Shown: in pieces, positions 1 to 13,905 of the stretch
How positions within the stretch are numbered: the stretch's first letter is position 1
How the letters are laid out: each line of letters begins with the position of its first letter
Assembly (NCBI GenBank): GCA_032622095.1
Contig: CP136062.1
Location: 34,966,918 to 35,030,917, forward strand
Direction of reading: 5' to 3'
Source: Siphonodentalium dalli
Taxonomy: Eukaryota > Mollusca > Scaphopoda > Gadilida > Siphonodentaliidae
DNA length: 64,000 bases
Notes under the pieces: generated by a model
The model's input: the letters and a program-made list of their open reading frames with translations, nothing else
What the model was told of the DNA's origin: nothing
Databases searched by the model: none
Translations under genes and position numbers: made by a program

Positions 1-3000
1 GGAGGATAGCCAATATACTATACCTGTTATTGAAACATAGAATTTAAAGGATTAAGAACCGTTTGCATACATTGTTATATGGGGACAAACCCAGGAGAAA
101 ATATAAGTGTTTATATATAGGAGGGACTTAATTTAGTATGTCTATATATACATATACACATTAAATAACACAATACAACGCTCTTTATCAATGGGTTTCC
201 TTTATATTCAATGTATATATAATTAATGTATTCTCTACAATTATATACTAGTAATAGGTTATATATCTTAAACAATATCGTGATTTAGCCTAATGTTTGA
301 TTATCAGCGTGGCTTGATAACATGGAGGAAACATTCAATTATATAATTTGGAAAATGTTTACTACGATCAAGCCGAAAATGGTCTTTAGAATGTTGGGAA
401 TCAGAAAATAATAAACAGCATGGGTTATCAAGAGAGCATCTCTAGTTTAAACGAACTTCAAATACAGAACGTTTGTTTGTGGTTTCGGTTCTAATGCTCC
501 CGACCTAATATGATCACTAGAGAAAGAACCGTGCAGTTCAGAATTACCGAACTACACCCCAGCTGAAAATGGGCCAGAGTAACCTCCTAATCAAGCACAC
601 GTAGATTTTCAAACGATTGATCGCGCGCGATGGTGCACCAAAAAACCGTACAGTATAAACCTGTATGTCGCGTACCGGTATAATAATATGTAAGTTTGTA
701 ATTGTTAATTTTTGTTCCTCCCTGGATATAGGTTGGATTTAACGTCCATCTGAATAGCAATTTTTTAGAAACAGTTCTTGGGAGTAATCCGAGTTCAGAT
801 AAAGTTAACAATATTGAATTTATAGGAATCGAGCTGTCAAGTAGAATGAAACAAAGTTACCTTAATTTGTTGATTTACATGGTCGAAGTGTTATCCATTG
901 TCCGAAGCATATATAACACATATGGTAGCGAATAGACAGCCACCACTTCCAGAAAGAAAACCAAACAATGTCTGAATGTATCACAGGCAAAATGGAACCC
1001 CACTCCGTTGTATTGCAGCAGAGGTTGTTTTGGGGAAATAACGTTGATGAGTCATATGACGTAATCGCGCGCGACGTCGTTGATATGTGCTGTTAACCAC
1101 AAACCTGCCGAATTAGTTATCTATAATGATTCAGTATCCAGAAAAGGAACAGTGTTTACCGTGGCAGGGATTGTTTAATTAAATCAATGTATTGCAGCCC
1201 AAGGTGTATCTAGGTGAAACAAAGGAAATCAAACCATAAAAAGTAGTCAAACTCAAACTTTAATGTAACTAAATATAATGTAAGAGTTGTCCCTATAAAC
1301 TGAGTCGTTGTTAAACTCTCAAACGTCTAATGATCAAAAGACTCCTCTAAAGCGGGTGACCAGGAACACCGAGTTCCATATCATATTAGTTTTGTGATAC
1401 CCATAAACATATGAGCAGAGGGATGCTCGTATCCCGGTTCCACAGTAGAGGCACCCCTGTCTTGGATTCCGGTAGTGGAACATCACTAATGGTATCCAGA
1501 GCAGTCTGCCTTGTGGCAGTTTACAAATGTCATGATATGAGTAACAAAAACATAGAATATACCAGTCTAGACTACCTTGGATTAATCGCTCTTTATCATA
1601 TTCTCGTATAAAACCCAACGAAAACCGCAGACGCTCTTTATCCATGATGTGGCATATTCGCCGGAAACGAACCAACAACATGTATAACTCATGTTAAAAT
1701 TGGTCGGGCGGATTCCAAATCCTAACTATACCCGTTTATTAGTCCAGTAAATTTCCAGACCAAATTCCAGCCAATTAAGTTAAACCCACCAAACACCTCA
1801 TAGGGAGATGAACAAGGGAGAGAATACCAACAAAAAGGGGGCCATAGCTATATATGGTCGAAGTTGGCCAGCGGTCCCAGAATATGGACCCGACCTGTCT
1901 CTGTATATAGTATACCCAAATACCAAAATTACATGTTATCCAGTTGATACTTTATAAAGTTATTATCCATAAGTCAAAATCGAGTATATGGATGGACAGA
2001 CCGACAGACGGACAGATTAATAATATAATAAAATGCGTCCATATTCTTTTTTAATTTAAACATATGTTGCACGCGGAGTTTGAGTTTCCGATATTATGCA
2101 TCACATCTAATGGTATTAAACAATACATACACTTGTTATGCATGCATGCTAGGGTGGAAATTCCAGATAATCGTAACAATCATGCTTAATATACATAATT
2201 TGCATATAAACCGTCGACAACCGCTTTTTGGGTGGTATTGTATGATTATGGAGCCAATTATCAGAAAGTAACTACACTGTTCCAAGAGGTAAACATTGCG
2301 TTGTTGATTACTCACACTATCGTGGCAAGGTTATTTTGTTATCTTGTCATCGGAGGTACCGTTGTTCATATAGGGAGGATAGCCAATATACTATACCTGT
2401 TATTGAAACATAGAATTTAAAGGATTAAGAACCGTTTGCATACATTGTTATATGGGGACAAACCCAGGAGAAAATATAAGTGTTTATATATAGGAGGGAC
2501 TTAATTTAGTATGTCTATATATACATATACACATTAAATAACACAATACAACGCTCTTTATCAATGGGTTTCCTTTATATTCAATGTATATATAATTAAT
2601 GTATTCTCTACAATTATATACTAGTAATAGGTTATAGATCTTAAACAATATCGTGATTTAGCCTAATGTTTGATTATCAGCGTGGCTTGATAACATGGAG
2701 GAAACATTCAATTATATAATTTGGAAAATGTTTACTACGATCAAGCCGAAAATGGTCTTTAGAATGTTGGGAATCAGAAAATAATAAACAGCATGGGTTA
2801 TCAAGAGAGCATCTCTAGTTTAAACGAACTTCAAATACAGAACGTTTGTTTGTGGTTTCGGTTCTAATGCTCCCGACCTAATATGATCACTAGAGAAAGA
2901 ACCGTGCAGTTCAGAATTACCGAACTACACCCCAGCTGAAAATGGGCCAGAGTAACCTCGTAATCAAGCACACGTAGATTTTCAAACGATTGATCGCGCG

Positions 3001-6000
3001 CGATGGTGCACCAAAAAACCGTACAGTATAAACCTGTATGTCGCGTACCGGTATAATAATATGTAAGTTTGTAATTGTTAATTTTTGTTCCTCCCTGGAT
3101 ATAGGTTGGATTTAACGTCCATCTGAATAGCAATTTTTTAGAAACAGTTCTTGGGAGTAATCCGAGTTAAGATAAAGTTAACAATATTGAATTTATAGGA
3201 ATCGAGCTGTCAAGTAGAATGAAACAAAGTTACCTTAATTTGTTGATTTACATGGTCGAAGTGTTATCCATTGTCCGAAGCATATATAACACATATGGTA
3301 GCGAATAGACAGCCACCACTTCCAGAAAGAAAACCAAACAATGTCTGAATGTATCACAGGCAAAATGGAACCCCACTCCGTTGTATTGCAGCAGAGGTTG
3401 TTTTGGGGAAATAACGTTGATGAGTCATATGACGTAATCGCGCGCGACGTCGTTGATATGTGCTGTTAACCACAAACCTGCCAAATTAGTTATCTATAAT
3501 GATTCAGTATCCAGAAAAGGAACAGTGTTTACCGTGGCAGGGATTGTTTAATTAAATCAATGTATTGCAGCCCAAGGTGTATCTAGGTGAAACAAAGGAA
3601 ATCAAACCATAAAAAGTAGTCAAACTCAAACTTTAATGTAACTAAATATAATGTAAGAGTTGTCCCTATAAACTGAGTCATTGTTAAACTGTCAAACGTC
3701 TAATGATCAAAAGACTCCTCTAAAGCGGGTGACCAGGAACACCGAGTTCCATATCATATTAGTTTTGTGATACCCATAAACATATGAGCAGAGGGATGCT
3801 CGTATCCCGGTTCCACAGTAGAGGCACCCCTGTCTTGGATTCCGGTAGTGGAACATCACTAATGGTATCCAGAGCAGTCTGCCTTGCGGCAGTTTACAAA
3901 TGTCATAATATGAGTAACAAAAACATAGAATATACCAGTCTAGACTACCTTGGATTAATCGCTCTTTATCATATTCTCGTATAAAACCCAACGAAAACCG
4001 CAGACGCTCTTTATCCATGATGTGGCATATTCGCCGGAAACGAACCAACAACATGTATAACTCATGTTAAAATTGGTCGGGCGGATTCCAAATCCTAACT
4101 ATACCCGTTTATTAGTCCAGTAAATTTCCAGACCAAATTCCAGCCAATTAAGTTAAACCCACCAAACACCTCATAGGGAGATGAACAAGGGAGAGAATGC
4201 CAACAAAAAGGGGGCCATAGCTATATATGGTCGAAGTTGGCCAGCGGTCCCAGAATATGGACCCGACCTGTCTCTGTATATAGTATACCCAAATACCAAA
4301 ATTACATGTTATCCAGTTGATACTTTATAAAGTTATTATCCATAAGTCAAAATCGAGTATATGGATGGACCGACCAACAGACGGACAGATTAATAATATA
4401 ATAAAATGCGTCCATATTCTTTTTTAATTTAAACATATGTTGCACGCGGAGTTTGAGTTTCCGATATTATGCATCACATCTAATGGTATTAAACAATACA
4501 TACACTTGTTATGCATGCATGCTAGGGTGGAAATTCCAGATAATCGTAACAATCATGCTTAATATACATAATTTGCATATAAACCGTCGACAACCGCTTT
4601 TTGGGTGGTATTGTATGATTATGGAGCCAATTATCAGAAAGTAACTACACTGTTCCAAGAGGTAAACATTGCGTTGTTGATTACTCACACTATCGTGGCA
4701 AGGTTATTTTGTTATCTTGTCATCGGAGGTACCGTTGTTCATATAGGGAGGATAGCCAATATATTATACCTGTTATTGAAACATAGAATTTAAAGGATTA
4801 AGAACCGTTTGCATACATTGTTATATGGGGACAAACCCAGGAGAAAATATAAGTGTTTATATATAGGAGGGACTTAATTTAGTATGTCTATATATACATA
4901 TACACATTAAATAACACAATACAACGCTCTTTATCAATGGGTTTCCTTTATATTCAATGTATATATAATTAATGTATTCTCTACAATTATATACTAGTAA
5001 TAGGTTATAGATCTTAAACAATATCGTGATTTAGCCTAATGTTTGATTATCAGCGTGGCTTGATAACATGGAGGAAACATTAAATTATATAATTTGGAAA
5101 ATGTTTACTACGATCAAGCCGAAAATGGTCTTTAGAATGTTGGGAATCAGAAAATAATAAACAGCATGGGTTATCAAGAGAGCATCTCTAGTTTAAACGA
5201 ACTTCAAATACAGAACGTTTGTTTGTGGTTTCGGTTCTAATGCTCCCGACCTAATATGATCACTAGAGAAAGAACCGTGCAGTTCAGAATTACCGAACTA
5301 CACCCCAGCTGAAAATGGGCCAGAATAACCTCGTAATCAAGCACACGTAGATTTTCAAACGATTGATCGCGCGCGATGGTGCACCAAAAAACCGTACAGT
5401 ATAAACCTGTATGTCGCGTACCGGTATAATAATATGTAAGTTTGTAATTGTTAATTTTTGTTCCTCCCTGGATATAGGTTGGATTTAACGTCCATCTGAA
5501 TAGCAATTTTTTAGAAACAGTTCTTGGGAGTAATCCGAGTTAAGATAAAGTTAACAATATTGAATTTATAGGAATCGAGCTGTCAAGTAGAATGAAACAA
5601 AGTTACCTTAATTTGTTGATTTACATGGTCGAAGTGTTATCCATTGTCCGAAGCATATATAACACATATGGTAGCGAATAGACAGCCACCACTTCCAGAA
5701 AGAAAACCAAACAATGTCTGAATGTATCACAGGCAAAATGGAACCCCACTCCGTTGTATTGCAGCAGAGGTTGTTTTGGGGAAATAACGTTGATGAGTCA
5801 TATGACGTAATCGCGCGCGACGTCGTTGATATGTGCTGTTAACCACAAACCTGCCAAATTAGTTATCTATAATGATTCAGTATCCAGAAAAGGAACAGTG
5901 TTTACCGTGGCAGGGATTGTTTAATTAAATCAATGTATTGCAGCCCAAGGTGTATCTAGGTGAAACAAAGGAAATCAAACCATAAAAAGTAGTCAAACTC

Positions 6001-9000
6001 AAACTTTAATGTAACTAAATATAATGTAAGAGTTGTCCCTATAAACTGAGTCATTGTTAAACTGTCAAACGTCTAATGATCAAAAGACTCCTCTAAAGCG
6101 GGTGACCAGGAACACCGAGTTCCATATCATATTAGTTTTGTGATACCCATAAACATATGAGCAGAGGGATGCTCGTATCCCGGTTCCACAGTAGAGGCAC
6201 CCCTGTCTTGGATTCCGGTAGTGGAACATCACTAATGGTATCCAGAGCAGTCTGCCTTGCGGCAGTTTACAAATGTCATGATATGAGTAACAAAAACATA
6301 GAATATACCAGTCTAGACTACCTTGGATTAATCGCTCTTTATCATATTCTCGTATAAAACCCAACGAAAACCGCAGACGCTCTTTATCCATGATGTGGCA
6401 TATTCGCCGGAAACGAACCAACAACATGTATAACTCATGTTAAAATTGGTCGGGCGGATTCCAAATCCTAACTATACCCGTTTATTAGTCCAGTAAATTT
6501 CCAGACCAAATTCCAGCCAATTAAGTTAAACCCACCAAACACCTCATAGGGAGATGAACAAGGGAGAGAATACCAACAAAAAGGGGGCCATAGCTATATA
6601 TGGTCGAAGTTGGCCAGCGGTCCCAGAATATGGACCCGACCTGTCTCTGTATATAGTATACCCAAATACCAAAATTACATGTTATCCAGTTGATACTTTA
6701 TAAAGTTATTATCCATAAGTCAAAATCGAGTATATGGATGGACAGACCGACAGACGGACAGATTAATAATATAATAAAATGCGTCCATATTCTTTTTTAA
6801 TTTAAACATATGTTGCACGCGGAGTTTGAGTTTCCGATATTATGCATCACATCTAATGGTATTAAACAATACATACACTTGTTATACATGCATGCTAGGG
6901 TGGAAATTCCAGATAATCGTAACAATCATGCTTAATATACATAATTTGCATATAAACCGTCGACAACCGCTTTTTGGGTGGTATTGTATGATTATGGAGC
7001 CAATTATCAGAAAGTAACTACACTGTTCCAAGAGGTAAACATTGCGTTGTTGATTACTCACACTATCGTGGCAAGGTTATTTTGTTATCTTGTCATCGGA
7101 GGTACCGTTGTTCATATAGGGAGGATAGCCAATATACTATACCTGTTATTGAAACATAGAATTTAAAGGATTAAGAACCGTTTGCATACATTGTTATATG
7201 GGGACAAACCCAGGAGAAAATATAAGTGTTTATATATAGGAGGGACTTAATTTAGTATGTCTATATATACATATACACATTAAATAACACAATACAACGC
7301 TCTTTATCAATGGGTTTCCTTTATATTCAATGTATATATAATTAATGTATTCTCTACAATTATATACTAGTAATAGGTTATAGATCTTAAACAATATCGT
7401 GATTTAGCCTAATGTTTGATTATCAGCGTGGCTTGATAACATGGAGGAAACATTAAATTATATAATTTGGAAAATGTTTACTACGATCAAGCCGAAAATG
7501 GTCTTTAGAATGTTGGGAATCAGAAAATAATAAACAGCATGGGTTATCAAGAGAGCATCTCTAGTTTAAACGAACTTCAAATACAGAACGTTTGTTTGTG
7601 GTTTCGGTTCTAATGCTCCCGACCTAATATGATCACTAGAGAAAGAACCGTGCAGTTCAGAATTACCGAACTACACCCCAGCTGAAAATGGGCCAGAGTA
7701 ACCTCGTAATCAAGCACACGTAGATTTTCAAACGATTGATCGCGCGCGATGGTGCACCAAAAAACCGTACAGTATAAACCTGTATGTCGCGTACCGGTAT
7801 AATAATATGTAAGTTTGTAATTGTTAATTTTTGTTCCTCCCTGGATATAGGTTGGATTTAACGTCCATCTGAATAGCAATTTTTTAGAAACAGTTCTTGG
7901 GAGTAATCCGAGTTCAGATAAAGTTAACAATATTGAATTTATAGGAATCGAGCTGTCAAGTAGAATGAAACAAAGTTACCTTAATTTGTTGATTTACATG
8001 GTCGAAGTGTTATCCATTGTCCGAAGCATATATAACACATATGGTAGCGAATAGACAGCCACCACATCCAGAAAGAAAACCAAACAATGTCTGAATGTAT
8101 CACAGGCAAAATGGAACCCCACTCCGTTGTATTGCAGCAGAGGTTGTTTTGGGGAAATAACGTTGATGAGTCATATGACGTAATCGCGCGCGACGTCGTT
8201 GATATGTGCTGTTAACCACAAACCTGCCAAATTAGTTATCTATAATGATTCAGTATCCAGAAAAGGAACAGTGTTTACCGTGGCAGGGATTGTTTAATTA
8301 AATCAATGTATTGCAGCCCAAGGTGTATCTAGGTGAAACAAAGGAAATCAAACCATAAAAAGTAGTCAAACTCAAACTTTAATGTAACTAAATATAATGT
8401 AAGAGTTGTCCCTATAAACTGAGTCATTGTTAAACTGTCAAACGTCTAATGATCAAAAGACTCCTCTAAAGCGGGTGACCAGGAACACCGAGTTCCATAT
8501 CATATTAGTTTTGTGATACCCATAAACATATGAGCAGAGGGATGCTCGTATCCCGGTTCCACAGTAGAGGCACCCCTGTCTTGGATTCCGGTAGTGGAAT
8601 ATCACTAATGGTATCCAGCGCAGTCTGCCTTGCGGCAGTTTACAAATGTCATGATATGAGTAACAAAAACATAGAATATACCAGTCTAGACTACCTTGGA
8701 TTAATCGCTCTTTATCATATTCTCGTATAAAACCCAACGAAAACCGCAGACGCTCTTTATCCATGATGTGGCATATTCGCCGGAAACGAACCAACAACAT
8801 GTATAACTCATGTTAAAATTGGTCGGGCGGATTCCAAATCCTAACTATACCCGTTTATTAGTCCAGTAAATTTCCAAACCAAATTCCAGCCAATTAAGTT
8901 AAACCCACCAAACACCTCATAGGGAGATGAACAAGGGAGAGAATACCAACAAAAAGGGGGCCATAGCTATATATGGTCGAAGTTGGCCAGCGGTCCCAGA

Positions 9001-11865
9001 ATATGGACCCGACCTGTCTCTGTATATAGTATACCCAAATACCAAAATTACATGTTATCCAGTTGATACTTTATAAAGTTATTATCCATAAGTCAAAATC
9101 GAGTATATGGATGGACAGACCGACAGACGGACAGATTAATAATATAATAAAATGCGTCCATATTCTTTTTTAATTTAAACATATGTTGCACGCGGAGTTT
9201 GAGTTTCCGATATTATGCATCACATCTAATGGTATTAAACAATACATACACTTGTTATACATGCATGCTAGGGTGGAAATTCCAGATAATCGTAACAATC
9301 ATGCTTAATATACATAATTTGCATATAAACCGTCGACAACCGCTTTTTGGGTGGTATTGTATGATTATGAAGCCAATTATCAGAAAGTAACTACACTGTT
9401 CCAAGAGGTAAACATTGCGTTGTTGATTACTCACACTATCGTGGCAAGGTTATTTTGTTATCTTGTCATCGGAGGTACCGTTGTTCATATAGGGAGGATA
9501 GCCAATATACTATACCTGTTATTGAAACATAGAATTTAAAGGATTAAGAACCGTTTGCATACATTGTTATATGGGGACAAACCCAGGAGAAAATATAAGT
9601 GTTTATATATAGGAGGGACTTAATTTAGTATGTCTATATATACATATACACATTAAATAACACAATACAACGCTCTTTATCAATGGGTTTCCTTTATATT
9701 CAATGTATATATAATTAATGTATTCTCTACAATTATATACTAGTAACAGGTTATAGATCTTAAACAATATCGTGATTTAGCCTAATGTTTGATTATCAGC
9801 GTGGCTTGATAACATGGAGGAAACATTAAATTATATAATTTGGAAAATGTTTACTACGATCAAGCCGAAAATGGTCTTTAGAATGTTGGGAATCAGAAAA
9901 TAATAAACAGCATGGGTTATCAAGAGAGCATCTCTAGTTTAAACGAACTTCAAATACAGAACGTTTGTTTGTGGTTTCGGTTCTAATGCTCCCGACCTAA
10001 TATGATCACTAGAGAAAGAACCGTGCAGTTCAGAATTACCGAACTACACCCCAGCTGAAAATGGGCCAGAGTAACCTCGTAATCAAGCACACGTAGATTT
10101 TCAAACGATTGATCGCGCGCGATGGTGCACCAAAAAACCGTACAGTATAAACCTGTATGTCGCGTACCGGTATAATAATATGTAAGTTTGTAATTGTTAA
10201 TTTTTGTTCCTCCCTGGATATAGGTTGGATTTAACGTCCATCTGAATAGCAATTTTTTAGAAACAGTTCTTGGGAGTAATCCGAGTTCAGATAAAGTTAA
10301 CAATATTGAATTTATAGGAATCGAGCTGTCAAGTAGAATGAAACAAAGTTACCTTAATTTGTTGATTTACATGGTCGAAGTGTTATCCATTGTCCGAAGC
10401 ATATATAACACATATGGTAGCGAATAGACAGCCACCACTTCCAGAAAGAAAACCAAACAATGTCTGAATGTATCACAGGCAAAATGGAACCCCACTCCGT
10501 TGTATTGCAGCAGAGGTTGTTTTGGGGAAATAACGTTGATGAGTCATATGACGTAATCGCGCGCGACGTCGTTGATATGTGCTGTTAACCACAAACCTGC
10601 CAAATTAGTTATCTATAATGATTCAGTATCCAGAAAAGGAACAGTGTTTACCGTGGCAGGGATTGTTTAATTAAATCAATGTATTGCAGCCCAAGGTGTA
10701 ACTAGGTGAAACAAAGGAAATCAAACCATAAAAAGTAGTCAAACTCAAACTTTAATGTAACTAAATATAATGTAAGAGTTGTCCCTATAAACTGAGTCAT
10801 TGTTAAACTGTCAAACGTCTAATGATCAAAAGACTCCTCTAAAGCGGGTGACCAGGAACACCGAGTTCCATATCATATTAGTTTTGTGATACCCATAAAC
10901 ATATGAGCAGAGGGATGCTCGTATCCCGGTTCCACAGTAGAGGCACCCCTGTCTTGGATTCCGGTAGTGGAACATCACTACTGGTATCCAGAGCAGTCTG
11001 CCTTGCGGCAGTTTACAAATGTCATAATATGAGTAACAAAAACATAGAATATACCAGTCTAGACTACCTTGGATTAATCGCTCTTTATCATATTCTCGTA
11101 TAAAACCCAACGAAAACCGCAGACGCTCTTTATCCATGATGTGGCATATTCGCCGGAAACGAACCAACAACATGTATAACTCATGTTAAAATTGGTCGGG
11201 CGGATTCCAAATCCTAACTATACCCGTTTATTAGTCCAGTAAATTTCCAAACCAAATTCCAGCCAATTAAGTTAAACCCACCAAACACCTCATAGGGAGA
11301 TGAACAAGGGAGAGAATACCAACAAAAAGGGGGCCATAGCTATATATGGTCGAAGTTGGCCAGCGGTCCCAGAATATGGACCCGACCTGTCTCTGTATAT
11401 AGTATACCCAAATACCAAAATTACATGTTATCCAGTTGATACTTTATAAAGTTATTATCCATAAGTCAAAATCGAGTATATGGATGGACAGACCGACAGA
11501 CGGACAGATTAATAATATAATAAAATGCGTCCATATTCTTTTTTAATTTAAACATATGTTGCACGCGGAGTTTGAGTTTCCGATATTATGCATCACATCT
11601 AATGGTATTAAACAATACATACACTTGTTATACATGCATGCTAGGGTGGAAATTCCAGATAATCGTAACAATCATGCTTAATATACATAATTTGCATATA
11701 AACCGTCGACAACCGCTTTTTGGGTGGTATTGTATGATTATGAAGCCAATTATCAGAAAGTAACTACACTGTTCCAAGAGGTAAACATTGCGTTGTTGAT
11801 TACTCACACTATCGTGGCAAGGTTATTTTGTTATCTTGTCATCGGAGGTACCGTTGTTCATATAG
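1..11865. repeat. Satellite array, segment A: five complete 2,373-bp units
   Basis: Five head-to-tail copies of one 2,373-bp AT-rich unit start at 1, 2374, 4747, 7120 and 9493 (phase set by GGAGGATAGCC). By eye, units 1 and 2 differ at about a dozen bases, so the copies are nearly identical and recently homogenised. Landmarks in unit 1 are the palindrome ATCGCGCGCGAT (620-631), a second TCGCGCGCGA core (1065-1074), a short GACAGACC-like tract (about 1990-2015), AATAAA at 410 and 2027, and CGCTCTTTATC at 179, 1587 and 1632. Short frames (115 and 106 residues on minus; 66, 63 and 62 on plus) recur in each copy, but stops and frameshifts vary among copies and no product is recognisable. I read it as a non-coding macrosatellite. 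The array is already running at base 1, so its left end lies outside the window. Confidence 0.97.
1048..1078. other. Motif cluster inside each satellite unit (AP-1-like, CRE-like, CpG palindromes)
   Basis: In unit 1, TGAGTCA (1048-1054) is followed by TGACGTAA (1057-1064), TCGCGCGCGA (1065-1074) and GACGTC (1073-1078). The same block recurs in nearly every unit. TGAGTCA is the classic AP-1 site and TGACGTAA is CRE/ATF-like. Whether either acts here is unknown; such short words also arise by chance, and homogenisation copies them with the unit. Confidence 0.3.
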
Positions 11866-12964
11866 GGAGGATAGCCAATATACTATACCTGTTATTGAAA
11901 CATAGAATTTAAAGGATTAAGAACCGTTTGCATACATTGTTATATGGGGACAAACCCAGGAGAAAATATAAGTGTTTATATATAGGAGGGACTTAATTTA
12001 GTATGTCTATATATACATATACACATTAAATAACACAATACAACGCTCTTTATCAATGGGTTTCCTTTATATTCAATGTATATATAATTAATGTATTCTC
12101 TACAATTATATACTAGTAACAGGTTATAGATCTTAAACAATATCGTGATTTAGCCTAATGTTTGATTATCAGCGTGGCTTGATAACATGGAGGAAACATT
12201 AAATTATATAATTTGGAAAATGTTTACTACGATCAAGCCGAAAATGGTCTTTAGAATGTTGGGACTACCTTGGATTAATCGCTCTTTATCATATTCTCGT
12301 ATAAAACCCAACGAAAACCGCAGACGCTCTTTATCCATGATGTGGCATATTCGCCGGAAACGAACCAACAACATGTATAACTCATGTTAAAATTGGTCGG
12401 GCGGATTCCAAATCCTAACTATACCCGTTTATTAGTCCAGTAAATTTCCAGACCAAATTCCAGCCAATTAAGTTAAACCCACCAAACACCTCATAGGGAG
12501 ATGAACAAGGGAGAGAATACCAACAAAAAGGGGGCCATAGCTATATATGGTCGAAGTTGGCCAGCGGTCCCAGAATATGGACCCGACCTGTCTCTGTATA
12601 TAGTATACCCAAATACCAAAATTACATGTTATCCAGTTGATACTTTATAAAGTTATTATCCATAAGTCAAAATCGAGTATATGGATGGACAGACCGACAG
12701 ACGGACAGATTAATAATATAATAAAATGCGTCCATATTCTTTTTTAATTTAAACATATGTTGCACGCGGAGTTTGAGTTACCTGTTATTGAAACATAGAA
12801 TTTAAAGGATTAAGAACCGTTTGCATACATTGTTATATGGGGACAAACCCAGTAGAAAATATAAGTGTTTATATATAGGAGGGACTTAATTTAGTATGTC
12901 TATATATATATATACACATTAAATAACACAATACAACGCTCTTTATCAATGGGTTTCCTTTATA
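11866..12964. repeat. Truncated satellite unit with two internal deletions
   Basis: Unit positions 1-399 (11866-12264) are joined directly to unit position 1572 onward, a loss of about 1,172 bp. The breakpoint shares GA on both sides. At 12779-12780 unit position 2086 is joined to position 22 or 23 of the next unit, a loss of about 309 bp, with one shared T. The rest runs to unit position 206 at 12964, where the foreign insertion begins. Short shared bases at both junctions suit end joining or replication slippage. A fused 67-residue frame across the first junction (12187-12390) is a by-product. Confidence 0.92.
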
Positions 12965-13010
12965 GCGCCCGCTCTTCCGCGGCGAAGCCGCGGAAGCGAA
13001 GCGACCAGGG
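12965..13010. repeat. GC-rich hairpin at the left edge of the 11.7-kb insertion
   Basis: CTTCCGCGG (12974-12982) and CCGCGGAAG (12988-12996) form a perfect 9-bp stem around a CGAAG loop. GCGCCCGCT at 12965-12973 sits directly against the satellite. This is the most GC-rich short stretch near the junction and is unlike the satellite. Read on the minus strand, the hairpin ends about 9 bases before the element edge, as in Helitron 3' ends, but the terminal CTRR is missing. Confidence 0.7.
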
Positions 13011-13020
13011 TATACGTATG

Positions 13021-13859
13021 CGAATATGAGATATACTAATCGACTTTTTCGGCCAATCTAAACATAGATAAAATTACCTAAAATGGATAATTTATTCATA
13101 ACTGAAGGGTCAGCCAGGGTCAGCGGAGTCCAAAATTCTATTGTTGGCAACGGCCGCCATTTTGTTTTGATTAATTCCCACCTCGATCAGCCTCGATCGG
13201 CAGCGAAGTTAGTGTAATTTATCAAAATGACCAAGAGCGAAAACTTTGATAAATAATTCTTGTCGGCACATGTTAGTTATACATGTACTTCATTATATAT
13301 GGGCAAATAATGTCTTTAATACAAGCCAAAGATATTACAAATTGTGAATCTGAGCACTGAAGTTTAACAAAAAGTGAAATAATCAAATTGCATGAACAAA
13401 TTTTGTTTACATATTTTATAAAAATATTAAAAATATTTGCCCCGAAAGAGGATTTTAGAGGCCCCACTGGGTGTTTAGATATTTTCTTCAATTTTCTATC
13501 GGTGTTTCCGCCTAAAAGTTGGATGGAATATTCTCAAAGTGCAAAGCCAACAAACGAAAACTATAAGTTCCGATAGATTGATAGATCGCAGAGTCCTTTT
13601 AAATAAATCGAATTCATCATAGGTTCATACAACTTTAGTGTGTCCCAAATCAAATATTGGGTGATGAGGCATGGGTCGAGACATAATATAGTTCCAAAGA
13701 TATTAACTATTTTAAGCCATTTGATTTCATTGATGGTGTGAACCAATCCAATCATGTTATTGATAATGGCTTGTATATCATGTATTTCTATTCACAACGA
13801 GCGAAAGAAATATGAGTTTGTTGCTTGATAAGTTTGTATCAGTACGCACACATAAAAAA
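13021..13859. other. AT-rich stretch, no feature seen
   Basis: This stretch has no long frame, clear inverted repeat or tandem repeat. Frames of 62-72 residues on both strands overlap each other and look like chance. CCATTTTGTTTT near 13157 and two nearby CCTCGATC(A/G)G words (about 13181-13200) are minor local features. Confidence 0.5.
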
Positions 13860-13892
13860 AAACATGTCTGCGTGAACGATGCAGACATGTTT
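13860..13892. other. 12-bp stem-loop next to an A tract
   Basis: AAACATGTCTGC (13860-13871) and GCAGACATGTTT (13881-13892) pair perfectly around a 9-base loop. A run of nine A's (13854-13862) adjoins it. Read on the minus strand this is a stem-loop followed by a T run, 13 bases past the stop codon of the 77-residue frame at 13906-14139. The T run could stop RNA polymerase III, or the stem could be a small foldback remnant. Confidence 0.55.
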
Positions 13893-13905
13893 CGCCGCTC
13901 AACAT

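Noticed and set aside
6080-6427. Recurrent 115-residue minus frame (and the 106-, 66-, 63- and 62-residue frames) in each satellite unit as genes
   Set aside because: They recur because the DNA recurs. Some copies are frameshifted (25838-26137 and 48635-48934) or shortened by stops (2864-3133, 587-811). Frames on opposite strands overlap, and no family motif is visible.
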